The translations under genes and the position numbers were made by a program. From NCBI GenBank assembly GCA_003563255.1, contig PWSL01000158.1, positions 1 through 14,837 of the forward strand: a stretch of 14,837 bases of DNA, in the 5' to 3' direction. Under the pieces are notes generated by a model, which was given only the letters and a program-made list of their open reading frames with translations, did not search any database and was not told the origin of the DNA. The first letter of the stretch is position 1, and each line of letters starts with the position of its first letter. Source of the DNA: Desulfonatronospira sp. (GTDB lineage Bacteria; Desulfobacterota; Desulfovibrionia; Desulfovibrionales; Desulfonatronovibrionaceae). This document shows, piece after piece, positions 14,125 through 14,837 of the stretch.

Positions 14125-14553
14125 CTAAGCCCGGCTTTCCCAGACAAAAGAAAGTTCAGCCCCTGCAGGCTGAGTCTGAGTCACCCTGGTCTCAGCAAAA
14201 GTGCCCGCACTTCTTATGGTGGTCCTGGCATCAGGGGTATCCCCGCTTCTGTAGTCTGTGGTTTCATCAATGATAGATCCATCAGCTCCCAGGGTGATCT
14301 CAAGGTCAGGGTGAACTTTGGTCAGATCCCGTCTCAAATTGAACTTTTGCATGACCCGGTCCCGGTAAGCACTATCAATGTTTCTATTGTGGCTCAGCGC
14401 CAGAGAAACAGCTTCGGTAATGCTCATCTCCAGTGTTCCGGTAAATTGATCCAGGGTATCAAATTCCCGGCTCATGGCCTGTTGCGGAAACCACAAGGAC
14501 AGTATATGAATTGCTGAGAGGCAGGTTATGAGTGCAGTCCATTTTGTCAGCAT
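14125..14553 (-). pseudogene. TolC-family outer-membrane efflux protein, truncated
   Basis: 142 codons remain of a protein family usually 400-500 residues long. The N-terminus has a positively charged start and hydrophobic stretch (WTALITCLSAIHILSLWF), a likely Sec signal peptide. Then comes the first TolC-type helical repeat (MSITEAVSLALSHNRNIDSAYRDRVMQKFNLRRDLTKVHPDLEITLGADGSI). The reading frame ends at TAG (14125-14127 on the minus strand), only 3 bases from the boundary of repeat copy C. No continuation is found between there and cheR. The gene was therefore probably cut by insertion of, or recombination at, the element. The start at 14553 has no clear Shine-Dalgarno. As an efflux channel it should be non-functional. 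Confidence 0.7.
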
Positions 14554-14648
14554 TAGCGGATTTTAGTCTACAACAGCACAGAGTTCAATGGTTTAACTTG
14601 GCGTTTAGCACAAATTTCAAACAAACATGTTGGTCGTTAAAATCGGTT

Positions 14649-14701
14649 CCAGGTTTCTTCGTTCCTGGTTACCTCTCGTTCCCAGGTTCAATCATGGGAA
14701 C
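14649..14701. repeat. Degenerate copies of the tandem repeat with small palindromes
   Basis: ACCTCTCGTTCCCAGG (14671-14686) is a stray copy of part of the 26-bp unit. GTTCCCA (14678-14684) pairs with TGGGAAC (14695-14701), and CCAGG (14649-14653) pairs with a later CCTGG. The surrounding DNA (14554-14720) shows no gene. Confidence 0.5.
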
Positions 14702-14720
14702 GCTTATTTTTTGCGGCACC

Positions 14721-14837
14721 AGCCTTACCTCTCGTTCCCAGGCTCCAGCCTTACCTCTCGTTCCCAGGCTCCAGCCTTACCTCTCGTTCCCAGGCTCCAG
14801 CCTTACCTCTCGTTCCCAGGCTCCAGCCTTACCTCTC
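14721..14837. repeat. 26-bp tandem repeat array, running off the window
   Basis: Units begin at 14721, 14747, 14773 and 14799, with a partial unit at 14825. Each starts AGCCTTACCTCTCGTTCCCA and ends GGCTCC. The units are identical as far as visible. There are no unique spacers, so this is a minisatellite, not a CRISPR array. It continues beyond 14837. Confidence 0.92.

Noticed and set aside
14721..14837. Possible CRISPR array
   Set aside because: The 26-bp units are head to tail with no unique spacers.

Overview
The window is bacterial and most likely comes from a Gram-negative sulfate reducer of the Desulfovibrionales type (Desulfobacterota). This is an inference from gene content, not from a marker gene. 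The clues are a fused acetyl-CoA carboxylase carboxyltransferase in the order alpha-beta, encoded beside a divergent biotin carboxylase and a non-classical biotin-attachment protein; flagellar stator genes; c-di-GMP and chemotaxis domains; and a TolC-type outer-membrane protein. No rRNA, tRNA or CRISPR array was seen.

Layout. Positions 1-452 are non-coding and carry short repeats and a REP-like inverted repeat. From 453 to 3760 four plus-strand genes are packed almost without gaps: motA, motB, a PilZ-domain protein and a biotin carboxylase. After 58 nt comes a carboxyltransferase gene whose 5' end appears frameshifted: a 58-codon N-terminal piece (3819-3995) precedes the main alpha-beta ORF (4046-6058). 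A two-domain biotinyl protein (6347-6997) follows a repeat element. Together the biotin carboxylase, carboxyltransferase and biotinyl protein would supply every activity of acetyl-CoA carboxylase, which makes malonyl-CoA for fatty acid synthesis. Next are a small unknown gene (7202-7549) and ssb (7590-8060).

From 8245 to 13011 lies the most interesting unit, a three-gene cassette in one direction. The last gene is an XPB/ERCC3-type superfamily 2 helicase with all its ATPase motifs. The two genes before it encode non-enzymatic proteins that seem to carry the same XPB/Ssl2 N-terminal-like module as the helicase. Genes 2 and 3 overlap by ATGA. It looks like a dedicated multi-subunit DNA remodelling or repair machine. 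On the minus strand, a CheR-type methyltransferase (12998-13822) overlaps the helicase tail, and a TolC-like gene is cut off after 142 codons.

The gaps at 6056-6275, 7028-7187 and 13836-14122 hold one family of small palindromic elements. They share an outer terminus (TTAACACTACAGCGA), conserved flanking arms and GGGGAC-type REP hairpins, but carry different central hairpins. The cleanest copy, 7028-7187, has perfect 21-bp terminal inverted repeats. The copy at 13836 appears to contain a second nested insertion and abuts the broken TolC-like gene. The window ends inside a 26-bp tandem repeat array.
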